NCBI GenBank assembly: GCA_963682005.1
Contig: OY820914.1
Coordinates: forward strand, 4,216,001 to 4,280,000
Direction: 5' to 3'
Length of the DNA stretch: 64,000 nucleotides
DNA from: CAIYUC01 sp963682005
GTDB taxonomy: Bacteria; Bacteroidota; Bacteroidia; Bacteroidales; FEN-979
Positions within the stretch are counted from its first letter, which is position 1, and every line of letters starts with the position of its first letter. The notes beneath the pieces were generated by a model. It worked only from the letters and a program-made list of their open reading frames with translations. It was not told the DNA's origin and did not search any database. Positions 26,582 through 35,900 of the stretch are shown here, piece by piece. The position numbers were made by a program, and so were the translations under genes.

Positions 26582-28315
26582 ATGGAAGAACCAAGAATAG
26601 GCGTTTATGTTTGCTGGTGCGGAACAAACATCGCAAAGATGGTCGATGTGGAGGCTGTTTCTGCAGAGGTAAGCAAACTTCCCCACGTGGCGCTGGCCAA
26701 GAATTACAAATACATGTGTTCTGATCCAGGGCAGGAACTGATCATCAAGGATATCCGGGGGCACCATCTGAACCGGGTCATTGTTGCTGCATGTTCGCCC
26801 CGCATCCATGAGCTGACATTCCGGAAGGCATGCGAAAAAGCCGGGATCAATCCCTACCTTTTCGAAATGGCCAACATCCGCGAACAGGATTCGTGGGTCC
26901 ACACCGACCGGAATGAAGCGACAAAGAAGGCCATTGACCTGGTCGTTGCTGCCATCCGCCGTGTTCAGTTCCATGAGCCGCTGGAAAAGCGCTCAGTCAA
27001 TGTGGATCCTGCCACCCTGATCATCGGGGGCGGAATATCGGGGATGACAGCGGCACTGGAGATCGCCAATGCCGGGAAACAAGTCTACCTGGTTGAAAGA
27101 TCCGACAAACTCGGCGGTCATGTGGCCAATTTCGACCTGACTTTTCCGCATTTATCCAGTGCAAAGCAGATGATCCGGCCGATCATTCAGCGGGTTGAGA
27201 ACCATCCGATGATCGAAGTGCTCTTTAATACCCAGATCCGGGAAGTCTCCGGCTACATCGGGAACTTCAAAACAGTGATCAGGGCTGCAGATGATCAGGA
27301 GAGGGAGCTGACCTTCGGCAACATCATTGCTGCCGTCGGTCTCAAGCCGTTCAACCCGTCAGTGATAGAAGAATATGGTTACGGGAAATTCCCGGATGTA
27401 GTTACTTCCATGGAATTTGAAGAGATGCTTTCCAATGGGAAGGTCATGACCAAGTATGGCAAGGAGCCCCGGAACATCGCTATCATCCATTGCGTCGGGA
27501 GCAGGAATAAGGCGTATCATGAATATTGCTCGCGAACCTGCTGCATGGTGGCCCTTAAATTCGTTCACCAGATCAGGGCGGCCCTTCCGTCTGCAAACAT
27601 TTTCGAGATCTATGCTGATATGCGGGCCTATGGGAAAGGCCATGAGGAATTTTATGCACTCACTACCCATCGGCAGATCATTTTCCTGATGTATGATCAG
27701 CAGGAGAAACTTCCACGGATCCGTGAAGCTTATCGCGATGACGACTGCAATATGATCATCGAGATGAATGAACTCCTCTCCGGAGAATCAATCGAAGTGC
27801 CGGTGGATATGGTCGTTCTGATGGTAAACATGGAGGCCCATGAAAATGTCAAGGAGGTCGTCCGTGCAATCGGTGTAAGTCTGTGCGGCAACCAGTTCTT
27901 TATCGAAAAACATCCCAAGCTTGACCCTGTGGCCACGACAACAGGAGGTGTCTATATTGTAGGCACCTGCCAGGGACCGAAAGACATTCCTGATTCGGTA
28001 GCCCAGGCCCGCGCTGCTGCCGCCAGGATCCTTGCCACCATTGCTTTCGGATCGGTGGCTGTGGAGGTCACCACATCATCTGTAAATGAAAAACTTTGTT
28101 GCGGATGCCAGACCTGCATCAGCGTTTGTCCGTATACAGCCATTTCCTTTGATACGGATAAAAAAGCCTCCTTTGTCAACGAAGTCCTTTGCAAAGGGTG
28201 CGGCACATGCGGTTCTGCATGCCCTGCCGGCGCCATCACCTGCAAGCATTTCACGGATATCCAGATCCTTTCGGAAATAGAAGGAATAATGTCAATGTCT
28301 TATAAAGAGATCTAA
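26582..28315 (+). CDS. hdrA: HdrA heterodisulfide reductase-type flavoprotein
   Basis: A 577-residue HdrA. It keeps the canonical N-terminus (IGVYVCWCGTNIAKMVDVEA), then AACSPRIHELTF, an FAD motif LIIGGGISGMTAALEIA and the SKLGG-like DKLGGHVANFDLTFPH. HCVGSRNKAYHEYCSRTCC and TCQGPKDIPDSVAQARAAA match HdrA. The C-terminal ~70 residues add a bacterial-type double ferredoxin (CCGCQTCISVCP, CKGCGTCGSACPAGAI). In methanogens HdrA binds the bifurcating FAD and docks MvhD; here the next gene, one base away, encodes MvhD. It differs from the first HdrA-like gene, which lacks the N-terminal Cys region. Confidence 0.94.
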   Translation: MEEPRIGVYVCWCGTNIAKMVDVEAVSAEVSKLPHVALAKNYKYMCSDPGQELIIKDIRGHHLNRVIVAACSPRIHELTFRKACEKAGINPYLFEMANIREQDSWVHTDRNEATKKAIDLVVAAIRRVQFHEPLEKRSVNVDPATLIIGGGISGMTAALEIANAGKQVYLVERSDKLGGHVANFDLTFPHLSSAKQMIRPIIQRVENHPMIEVLFNTQIREVSGYIGNFKTVIRAADDQERELTFGNIIAAVGLKPFNPSVIEEYGYGKFPDVVTSMEFEEMLSNGKVMTKYGKEPRNIAIIHCVGSRNKAYHEYCSRTCCMVALKFVHQIRAALPSANIFEIYADMRAYGKGHEEFYALTTHRQIIFLMYDQQEKLPRIREAYRDDDCNMIIEMNELLSGESIEVPVDMVVLMVNMEAHENVKEVVRAIGVSLCGNQFFIEKHPKLDPVATTTGGVYIVGTCQGPKDIPDSVAQARAAAARILATIAFGSVAVEVTTSSVNEKLCCGCQTCISVCPYTAISFDTDKKASFVNEVLCKGCGTCGSACPAGAITCKHFTDIQILSEIEGIMSMSYKEI

Positions 28316-28316
28316 C

Positions 28317-28751
28317 ATGAATTACAGTCCAACAATCGTAGCATTTCTCTGCAATTGGTGTGCATACACCGGGGCTGACCTGGCGGGAACATCACGGCTT
28401 CGGTACGCACCGAATATCCGCGTGATTCGCGTCATGTGCTCGGGCAGGATCGAACCTACCTTCATTCTGAAAGCATTCCAGCAGGGTGCCGACGGCGTGC
28501 TCGTTTGCGGTTGCCATCCGGGTGATTGCCATTACCAGGAAGGGAATTACAAATGCCTCAGGCGGTTTAAACTGATCCAGAAATATGCTGATCAGATGGG
28601 CATTGAAAAAGACCGCCTCCGTCTTGAATGGATCAGTGCTTCCGAAGGAAAGCAGTTTGCAGAGCTGGTCAATGACATGACGAAGGATCTGCTGAACATC
28701 GGTCCGGGCAAAGTAAAAAGTTCACTGGAAGTCCAACATTTAAAACAATAA
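28317..28751 (+). CDS. mvhD: MvhD-type hydrogenase iron-sulfur subunit
   Basis: A 144-residue MvhD/FrhD-like protein. The signature Cys set is visible: AFLCNWCAYTGADLAG near the N-terminus, RVMCSGRIEPTFILKAF, and VLVCGCHPGDCHYQEGN. MvhD carries the 2Fe-2S cluster that transfers electrons from the Mvh hydrogenase to HdrA. It is one base after hdrA and three bases before mvhG, so it is clearly operonic and probably translated in step with them. Confidence 0.95.
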   Translation: MNYSPTIVAFLCNWCAYTGADLAGTSRLRYAPNIRVIRVMCSGRIEPTFILKAFQQGADGVLVCGCHPGDCHYQEGNYKCLRRFKLIQKYADQMGIEKDRLRLEWISASEGKQFAELVNDMTKDLLNIGPGKVKSSLEVQHLKQ

Positions 28752-28754
28752 CCC

Positions 28755-29741
28755 ATGCCTCCTGAAACGACGAACCCAAAGCCAAAGCTGAAACTGGCCG
28801 TTTACTGGGGAGCTGCCTGCGGCGGCTGCTGTGTTTCGGTGCTCGATACACACGAAAAGCTGCTGGATATTGTTGCAGCGGCAGACCTGGTATTCTGGCC
28901 CATCGCCATGGATATTAAATACAAGGATGTAGAAGCAATGCCGGATCAATCCATCGATCTGACGCTATTCAACGGCGCGGTAAGGAACAGCGAAAACAAG
29001 CACATGGCCCGCGTGTTGAGGAAAAAGTCTAAGATCCTTGTCGCATACGGCGCCTGTGCATACATGGGAGGAATTCCGGGGCTCGCCAATTTCACCTCCA
29101 GGGAAGGTATTTTTAAAAGAGCTTATGAAGATAGCGAATCCACGTTCAATCCGGATAAGGTCAGACCGCAGACTGAAGTCAGGGTTAAAGAGGGCACCCT
29201 TGATATTCCTGAATTCTTCAACGATGTCTATACTCTTAACCATGTGGTGGATGTTGATTATTTCATTCCGGGGTGCCCGCCCCAGAGTGAACGGCTGATC
29301 GAAGTCTTTACGGCCATTGCTTCCGGTGCGGAATTACCACCCAAAGGTTCCGTGATCGGGGTCAGGGAAAAAACAAACTGCGAAGAATGCAAACGGAAAA
29401 AGAGCGATAATAAGGTTATTAAACGATTCTACCGCCCGTGGGAGATCCAGGATGACAAGGAAACCTGTTTCCTTGAACAGGGCGTGATCTGCATGGGCCC
29501 TGCAACCCGAAGCGGCTGTGGTGTGCGGTGCGTGGAAGGAAATTCTCCCTGCAGGGGATGCTACGGACCACCTCCGGGTTCACCGGATCCGGGAGCAAAA
29601 ATGATGTCGGCCATCGGAACCATGATCGATGCCAACAAGCCTGAAGAAATTGATGAAATCATTGATACTATTGTTGATCCTGCCGGACTCTTTTACCGAT
29701 TCAGCTTACCCGGCTCAATTTTAGGGAGGAAAATCTTATGA
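28755..29741 (+). CDS. mvhG: [NiFe]-hydrogenase small subunit (MvhG-like)
   Basis: A 328-residue small subunit of a group 3c-like, F420-non-reducing hydrogenase. The first Cys motif is VYWGAACGGCCVSVLD; further Cys ligands are in YGACAYMGG, FIPGCPP, and the C-terminal CFLEQGVICMGPATRSGCG ... CRGCYGPPPGS region. Group 3 small subunits carry Fe-S clusters that pass electrons from the NiFe site to MvhD. The gene overlaps the large-subunit start by four bases, with a GGAGG just before the ATG. There is no Tat signal, so it is cytoplasmic. Confidence 0.95.
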   Translation: MPPETTNPKPKLKLAVYWGAACGGCCVSVLDTHEKLLDIVAAADLVFWPIAMDIKYKDVEAMPDQSIDLTLFNGAVRNSENKHMARVLRKKSKILVAYGACAYMGGIPGLANFTSREGIFKRAYEDSESTFNPDKVRPQTEVRVKEGTLDIPEFFNDVYTLNHVVDVDYFIPGCPPQSERLIEVFTAIASGAELPPKGSVIGVREKTNCEECKRKKSDNKVIKRFYRPWEIQDDKETCFLEQGVICMGPATRSGCGVRCVEGNSPCRGCYGPPPGSPDPGAKMMSAIGTMIDANKPEEIDEIIDTIVDPAGLFYRFSLPGSILGRKIL

Positions 29742-31201
29742 AGAACATATCCATTGATCCCATCACCCGATTGGAAGGACACGGCAAGATCGAGATCTTC
29801 ATGACCGATGACGGGGAGGTTGATAATGTTTATTTCCAGGTGCCGGAACTGCGCGGTTTTGAAAAATTTTGTGAAGGACGACCGGTCGAGGAGCTTTCAA
29901 GCATCGTAACGAAAATATGCGGTGTCTGCCCGGGTTGTCATCACATGGCTTCAGGCAAGGCCATTGATGCGGTTTTCGGGGTTGAACCCCCTCCTACTGC
30001 AAAGAAATTAAGGGAGCTGTTCTACATGGCTCATTTTGTCCACAGCCATATAGCGCATTTCTATGCACTTGCAGCGCCTGATTTTGTCGTCGGCCCGACG
30101 GCAAGTCCTGCTGAAAGAAATATCCTGGGAGTCATCAACAAGGTAGGAATCGAAATTGGAACGGAAGTCATAAAGCAGCGCCGAATTGCCCAGGAGATCC
30201 AGGCTTTGCTCGGCGGACATCAGACGCACGTTGTTATGAACACCCCCGGTGGTGTTAAAAAAGGCCTTACCGAAGAACAGCGCGATGACATCGTGAAAAA
30301 AGCGGAAGGGTTTATTGAATTCTCAAAATTCACGATGAAGATCTTCCAGGATGTTGTGCTCGGAAATAAAGACTATGTCGATCTTATCCTGAACGGACCG
30401 TATTCATTGAAGATCCATTCAATGGGACTTGTGGATGCAAACAATAAGGTGAACTTCTACGATGGGGAAGTCAGGGTGGTTGATACGGAGGGGAAGGAAT
30501 TGTGCAAATACGCTCCCAATGAGTACACCGATTTTGTTGAGGAAAGAGTTGAACCCTGGAGCTACCTCAAATTTCCATATCTGAAAAAGATAGGCTGGAA
30601 AGGATTTGTGGAAGGTCAGGACTCAGGGGTTTACCAGGCCACACCCCTTTCACGGCTGAATGCCGCGGATGGAATGGCCACACCCGTTGCCCAGAAGGAG
30701 TACGAAACGATGTATAAAACACTTGGAGGGAAGCCTGTTCACGCTACGTTGGCGATGCACTGGGCCCGGCTGGTTGAACTGATCTATTCGGCAGAACATT
30801 GTCTTGAACTGGCGACTGATCCGGATATCACCGGGAAAGAACTCCGTTCCCCGCTCGGGAAGATCGTCGGGGAAGGTGTCGGCATCGTTGAAGCACAGCG
30901 CGGAACGCTAACTCACCACTATTGGACCGATGAAAAAGGGATGGTCACAAAAGTCAATCTCATTGTCGGCACGACCAATAATAATGCTGCGATCTGCATG
31001 TCGATCAAAAAAGCAGCCCAGGGAATCATTAAAAAGGGAATACCGGTCACCGAAGGATCGCTGAACATGATCGAAATGGCATTCAGAGCTTATGATCCGT
31101 GCTTTTCATGCGCAACACATTCACTGCCCGGCCAGATGCGGATGATGGTAAACTTCAGAGACCGGAATGGAAACATCATCCGGACAATTAAAAGAGACTG
31201 A
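29738..31201 (+). CDS. mvhA: [NiFe]-hydrogenase large subunit (MvhA-like)
   Basis: A 487-residue catalytic subunit. The N-terminal Ni ligands are in TKICGVCPGCHHMASG and the C-terminal ones in DPCFSCATHSLPGQ. The protein begins SIDPITRLEGHGKIEI, the standard large-subunit start. About 25 residues follow the ATH, which would be the tail removed by the maturation protease encoded next. HCVHSH- and HYWTDEKGMV-type segments fit group 3c. It oxidises or makes H2 in the cytoplasm and feeds MvhG. Confidence 0.96.
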   Translation: MKNISIDPITRLEGHGKIEIFMTDDGEVDNVYFQVPELRGFEKFCEGRPVEELSSIVTKICGVCPGCHHMASGKAIDAVFGVEPPPTAKKLRELFYMAHFVHSHIAHFYALAAPDFVVGPTASPAERNILGVINKVGIEIGTEVIKQRRIAQEIQALLGGHQTHVVMNTPGGVKKGLTEEQRDDIVKKAEGFIEFSKFTMKIFQDVVLGNKDYVDLILNGPYSLKIHSMGLVDANNKVNFYDGEVRVVDTEGKELCKYAPNEYTDFVEERVEPWSYLKFPYLKKIGWKGFVEGQDSGVYQATPLSRLNAADGMATPVAQKEYETMYKTLGGKPVHATLAMHWARLVELIYSAEHCLELATDPDITGKELRSPLGKIVGEGVGIVEAQRGTLTHHYWTDEKGMVTKVNLIVGTTNNNAAICMSIKKAAQGIIKKGIPVTEGSLNMIEMAFRAYDPCFSCATHSLPGQMRMMVNFRDRNGNIIRTIKRD

Positions 31202-31211
31202 TAATCATTCA

Positions 31212-31781
31212 ATGGATTTGCTGTCTGAAAAAATACTGATCCTTGGAATCGGCAATGATATCCTGAAAGACGATGGCATTGGTCCAAAAGTCGTCAAAGA
31301 CCTGAAGACAAAATGCCTTCCCGGCAATCTGACTTTTGAGACATGTGCCATGGGCGGACTCGAAGTCCTGGAACTCATCCGCGATTACCATACTGTTCTG
31401 ATCATTGATGCCATCCGGACAAAAGACGGCAACCCGGGTGATGTCTATTATTTCAGGCCATCAGATTTCAGGGAAACGATGCACCTTTCAAACCTCCATG
31501 ATGTGAATTTCATCACGGCAATAGAACTTGCGAAACGGATTAAACTATCCATTCCCGAGCATATTCACATTATTGCCGTTGAAATTGTGGAAGATATGGA
31601 GTTCGGACGTTCCCTCAGCCCGGAACTCGAGGAAAAGTACCCGGAGATCCTCGCGAAATCACTGAACTACGCCCAGTCGATCCTTGTTCCGGCAGATCCC
31701 ACTCTGCATACCCACCCCTCTTATCCCCTCCCTACTGGTATGGAGGGTAAGACCGAAGGTCGGGGTGGGTACGTAGAGTGA
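31212..31781 (+). CDS. Hydrogenase maturation protease, with a repeat-derived C-terminus
   Basis: A 189-residue HybD/HyaD-type endopeptidase from the ATG at 31212, 10 bases after mvhA. Typical motifs are ILGIGNDILKDDGIGPKVV, GLEVLELI and IDAIRTKDGNPGDVYYF; the Asp/His Ni-binding residues expected of the family are present. It should cleave the MvhA tail after nickel insertion. The last ~22 residues (THPSYPLPTGMEGKTEGRGG) are encoded by a palindromic intergenic repeat at 31709-31773, so the original protein probably ended near LNYAQSILV. Confidence 0.92.
   Translation: MDLLSEKILILGIGNDILKDDGIGPKVVKDLKTKCLPGNLTFETCAMGGLEVLELIRDYHTVLIIDAIRTKDGNPGDVYYFRPSDFRETMHLSNLHDVNFITAIELAKRIKLSIPEHIHIIAVEIVEDMEFGRSLSPELEEKYPEILAKSLNYAQSILVPADPTLHTHPSYPLPTGMEGKTEGRGGYVE
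31709..31773. repeat. Palindromic repeat forming the 3' end of the protease gene
   Basis: TACCCACCCCTCTTATCCCC, a decayed palindrome around TACTGGTA, and GACCGAAGGTCGGGGTGGGT. Closely matches the repeat at 26451-26517 but is read through in frame by the protease gene. Confidence 0.85.
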
Positions 31782-31784
31782 CCA

Positions 31785-32447
31785 TCAATCCTTAATAAAC
31801 CTTACCGAAAACCCATAGTCCTTTTTATAATCCGCTTTGGTCAGTTCGGTGGTCTTTGCAATAAGGATCCTGAACCATGCGCAGCAATCCTGGTATTCGG
31901 TGGTTGACCACCAGTAGCCATAGCTGCCGATGTTATGAAAGGAACCATCATATTTTCTATATCCGCCCGGCAGCCCGTGATAACCGGTTGAGTCATTTCC
32001 ATTGCCGTTATCCGCCCAGCCTTCCTTTGATTTCAAATAGATCGCAGCTTTTTTATAGCCCCCCAGCACTGTGCCAAGCGCAGTCCACTCATCTTCTGTC
32101 GGGATATGCCATCCCGCAGGAGCCAGGACCCGAGGATCCGTAACCGCATACCAATTATATAAACGGCCGAATACATTCTCATACCCGGAATCATCTCCAT
32201 AAAAACACCAGCATCCCCTTTTCTCTTCGGCACATTTTTTCCATTCCTCATTTGTTTTTGCTTCAGGGATACGGTCACCATTCCTGTATCGGGTTCCGTT
32301 GAAATTCTCCGTTGACCATTCCTGCTTCCCTATTATTACTGATTTAATAGCAGGAGAATTCTGTCCAAAAACCATTGTATCGGTCAATCCTGCCATCGAT
32401 AAAGTCAAGATACAGTAAAAGAAGAGTGTAACTTTTTTCATGTTCAT
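31785..32447 (-). CDS. FISUMP-domain secreted protein
   Basis: A 220-residue protein with a signal peptide (MNMKKVTLFFYCILTLSMAG). It carries the 'Fibrobacter succinogenes major paralogous' domain (TIGR02145-type): IIGKQEWSTENFNGTRYRNG, GRLYNWYAVTDPRVLAPAGW, HIPTEDEWTAL, a GYR motif in LPGGYRKYDG, and YWWSTTEYQ. Such proteins are surface or periplasmic and of unknown function. Its stop codon lies 3 bases from that of the convergent protease gene, so the two operons end back-to-back. Confidence 0.9.
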   Translation of the reverse strand: MNMKKVTLFFYCILTLSMAGLTDTMVFGQNSPAIKSVIIGKQEWSTENFNGTRYRNGDRIPEAKTNEEWKKCAEEKRGCWCFYGDDSGYENVFGRLYNWYAVTDPRVLAPAGWHIPTEDEWTALGTVLGGYKKAAIYLKSKEGWADNGNGNDSTGYHGLPGGYRKYDGSFHNIGSYGYWWSTTEYQDCCAWFRILIAKTTELTKADYKKDYGFSVRFIKD

Positions 32448-32487
32448 TTTTCGAATTTGATTTTTAATACTGCTTTATGCTTCATCT

Positions 32488-32581
32488 CGTACCCACCCCG
32501 ACCCTGAGTACTCGGGGTCTTCCCCTCCCAAGTTCCCCGCGCACGCGGGGATCCAGGGAGGGGATTAGAGGGGTGGGTATG
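32488..32581. repeat. Palindromic intergenic repeat with nested hairpins
   Basis: Begins CGTACCCACCCCGACC and ends GAGGGGTGGGTATG. Inside are GACCCTGAGTACTCGGGGTC and CCCCGCGCACGCGGGG. Most complex member of the family in this window. Confidence 0.8.
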
Positions 32582-32593
32582 TAAAGCGGACTC

Positions 32594-32905
32594 CTAGCTC
32601 CTGCTCCTGTTCTTCCTGATCCCATGTCCGCCAAAAAGACCCCATCCCCCGCTCCCGATGAGAAAGCCAAAGGCATACCATGCCCCGTTGTTATTTTGGG
32701 CGTACATGGTCACATCATCCCAGATCAGCATTCCGATCAGTTCGAACGGGGCGATGAAACCATGAATCAACCCGCCCCAGAAGCCATAGGTATGACCCTG
32801 GAGACAATCCGTTACAATTTCCTTATGTGCACAACCGGTAAAAAGGATGATGCTGACAGCGATCAGCCCGATTACCAAGGGCCAGCTTCCGAACGTTCTT
32901 TTCAT
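32594..32905 (-). CDS. Small lipoprotein-like membrane protein
   Basis: A 103-residue protein from the ATG at 32903-32905. The N-terminus SWPLVIGLIAVSIILFTGCAHKE has a lipobox (L-F-T-G-C) that would give an acylated Cys at residue ~24. Two further hydrophobic segments (GGLIHGFIAPFELIGMLIW, AWYAFGFLIGSGGWGLFGG) flank a short turn. It lies 71 bases downstream of the hydrogenase fusion and on the same strand, so it might be its cotranscribed neighbour. Function unknown. Confidence 0.6.
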   Translation of the reverse strand: MKRTFGSWPLVIGLIAVSIILFTGCAHKEIVTDCLQGHTYGFWGGLIHGFIAPFELIGMLIWDDVTMYAQNNNGAWYAFGFLIGSGGWGLFGGHGIRKNRSRS

Positions 32906-32976
32906 AAATGTTTGGATTAAACAAGGTAATTTCCACCGCAAAGATGAACTTTTCCCGGGAAATGGAAAAATACTTT

Positions 32977-35900
32977 TTAATAAACTTTCCTCTTCATGTA
33001 CTGGGTATGCAGAAGTTCATGTGCTTTCTCACCATTGGGAAGTCCAATGAATTCCTCGTAAACCTCAATCACCTCAGGGTTTTCATGTGATTTTCGCAAT
33101 TCCAGGCCGCTCTCCTCAGCATACAGTGCCTGGATACGTTTTTGCCGGATCTCCGGGTTAGTCGGGATCGGTTGGCCTCCTCCGCCAATGCATCCGCCGG
33201 GGCAGGCCATGATCTCGATAAGGTGGTACGGAGATTTCTTATCCTTGACATCCTGCATGATCTTCCGGGCATTTGCAAGTCCGTTTGCAACAGCCACCCG
33301 GAGCTCGACCCCTTCAAGGAATCTCCATTCCGGGAGGGTATCTTCTATCAGGAATGTCGCTTCCTTGATTCCTTCGAGCCCTCTGACCGGGGTTATCTCG
33401 AGGTTGTCGAAAGGGACCTCCCTTCCGGTCACCTGCTCATAGACGGTACGCAATGTTGCCTCTGTAACCCCGCCGGTAGCGCCAAAGATCACCCCTGCCC
33501 CGGTCGCCTTGCCCATTAATGTATCATAATGATCATTCGGTAATGTATTAAAATCAATGCCGGCCTGGGTGATCATGATGGCAAGCTCACGCGTGGTCAG
33601 GACAAAATCGACATCCTTGAATCCGCTTGAACGCATTTCTGGTCTGTCGGCCTCGAATTTTTTAGCGGTGCAGGGCATGATGGAAACAGTTACAATATTT
33701 TCCGGCTTCAGCCCTCGCTTCTGCGCATAATAGGTTTTCGCCAGAACGCCAAACATTTGCTGGGGCGATTTACATGTCGATAAATGGCCAAGCTGGTCCT
33801 GGAATGTTTGTTCAATGAACTTCACCCATCCCGGCGAACAGGAGGTTGTCATCGGAAGCCTGACTTTCGGATCTTTCTCCACCAGCTTCTTTCTCAATCG
33901 CTCAAGAAATTCCGCCCCTTCCTCCACAACGGTAAGGTCAGCGGAAAAGGCTGTGTCAAGAACAGAATCAAAGCCGATCCTCCGCAATGCTGAAACCAAT
34001 TTTCCTGTAACACGCTTCCCCGGGTCAATGCCAAGATCTTCTCCCAGCGCGATCCTCACTGCCGGGGCAGTTTGTACAATAACATGCTTGTTCTTATCCC
34101 AGATGGCTGTCCAGACTTCTTCTATGTAATTTTTTTCCACCAAAGCACCAGTCGGGCAACGGTCAATACACTGTCCGCAATTTGTGCACATCACTTCGAA
34201 CAAGGGATGTCCGAAGAATGTCGAGATCTTCATATCCGGGCCTTTGTGAGCAACGCCAACCGCACTGACCCCCTGTATCTGCGAGCAGGTGCGCACGCAC
34301 CGCTGACATCGGATGCATTTGCTGTCATCCTTAACAATGGAAGGTGAAAGATCATCGATCGAATAATCTTTATACGGTACGAGATCCAGGTAATAAGGAC
34401 TGATTATCTTGAATTCCGAAGCCAATGCCTGCAATTCGCATTTTCCGTTCTTGTAGCATTTGGTGCAATCGGCATTGTGCTCGGAAAGCAGCAGTTCGAT
34501 CATCGTTTTTCTTGCACTCCTGATCTTGACGCTGTTTGTAAGGATATCCATCCCTTCCTCCACCGGGGTCGCACAGGATGCAACCAGCGATTTTGAACCA
34601 GTCAGCTCGACAAGGCATACCCTGCAATTCCCTGCAATCTGGAGATCTTTATGATAGCAGAGTGTCGGGATCGTTATGTTCATCTCCTTGGCGGCATCCA
34701 GGATCGATGTGCCTTCTTCCACACTTACATCCAGGCCGTCGATCTTCAGGCTGATCCTGTTCTGCGGTGCCACAACTCTTTCCGGGAATTCATAATTCTC
34801 AAACTTGTCCTCAACCTCATCCTGGGCCAGTTGAAGGTTTAGACCGATATAATCATACAAATCCTGTTTCTTGAACCTGAATTCAGTCAGCGCCATCAGC
34901 TCTTCCGTGATAATATCGCTGAAAGCCCCGAGGAGTCCGCATATCTCTTTCGGTGGAAACCCCTCAGCAAATCGCGGAAGCGTGATATCATCCATGTAGT
35001 TGATGAGCAGGCTACGGTCGGAACTGTGGACAGCGGAAGCAAGGATACTATACAGCGTGCTGGTCAGAGACCTGAATCGCAGCTCGTCCATTTGCTGGTA
35101 GTTGAAAAAGACATTGCCTTTGTCGAGTGAAAGCACACGGGCATTGATCTTTGACAGGATCTTTTCCTTATGGACCATTAGATATTCATGAATGATAAGG
35201 TTTGTCCTGTATGAAATGTGCTTTAATGCAGCTTCATTCTTGGAGTGCCATTCGAGCGGGTTGCTTTTCATCTTTGCAAGAAGGAACAGCAGTCTTCGTG
35301 TTACGTGATACCGGGGTGAGGGCGCCCAGTTCAATATCTTCCGGGTGTATGAAGTGTCGGCATTCAGCTTCAGGTCGACATATTTCAGCATCCAGTAGCG
35401 CTCAAACGGTGGCGGGGTAATCTTCAGTTTTCCCATCATGATCCGCATGAAGATGCCGGGGTATGCCAGCAATCGCGGGATATAGATCGGCTTCACCGCT
35501 TCGCCGAGAAAGTCCCTCGTAGCGATCTCAAACAATTCCTTGTGTGAAGTAGAGCTGTCCGGACTAGCTGCATATATGTCGTAGGATGGAAGCCTGTGGC
35601 TCTGCCTGATAATGGTCAGGATCAGCTTTGCAAGATCATTGATATGAATATAAGAAACAGCGGATTCTCCTTTCCCTCCCAATATCCGGTGGTCATACCC
35701 TTTTGAAAGCCATGTATCAAGGAATTTATAGAGGGGCGGATATTCGCACCAATCGCTGAAGACAGCCGCAAAACGGATGATTGAGCAAGGAAAGAATTTC
35801 GAATATTCCTTCAGCATGATCTCGCCGGCTTTCTTCGTCTTTGCATAAGCGAAATCGGCATCAGGAGCTGTCCGTTCATTGATGACCTCGCCCTGCTTCG

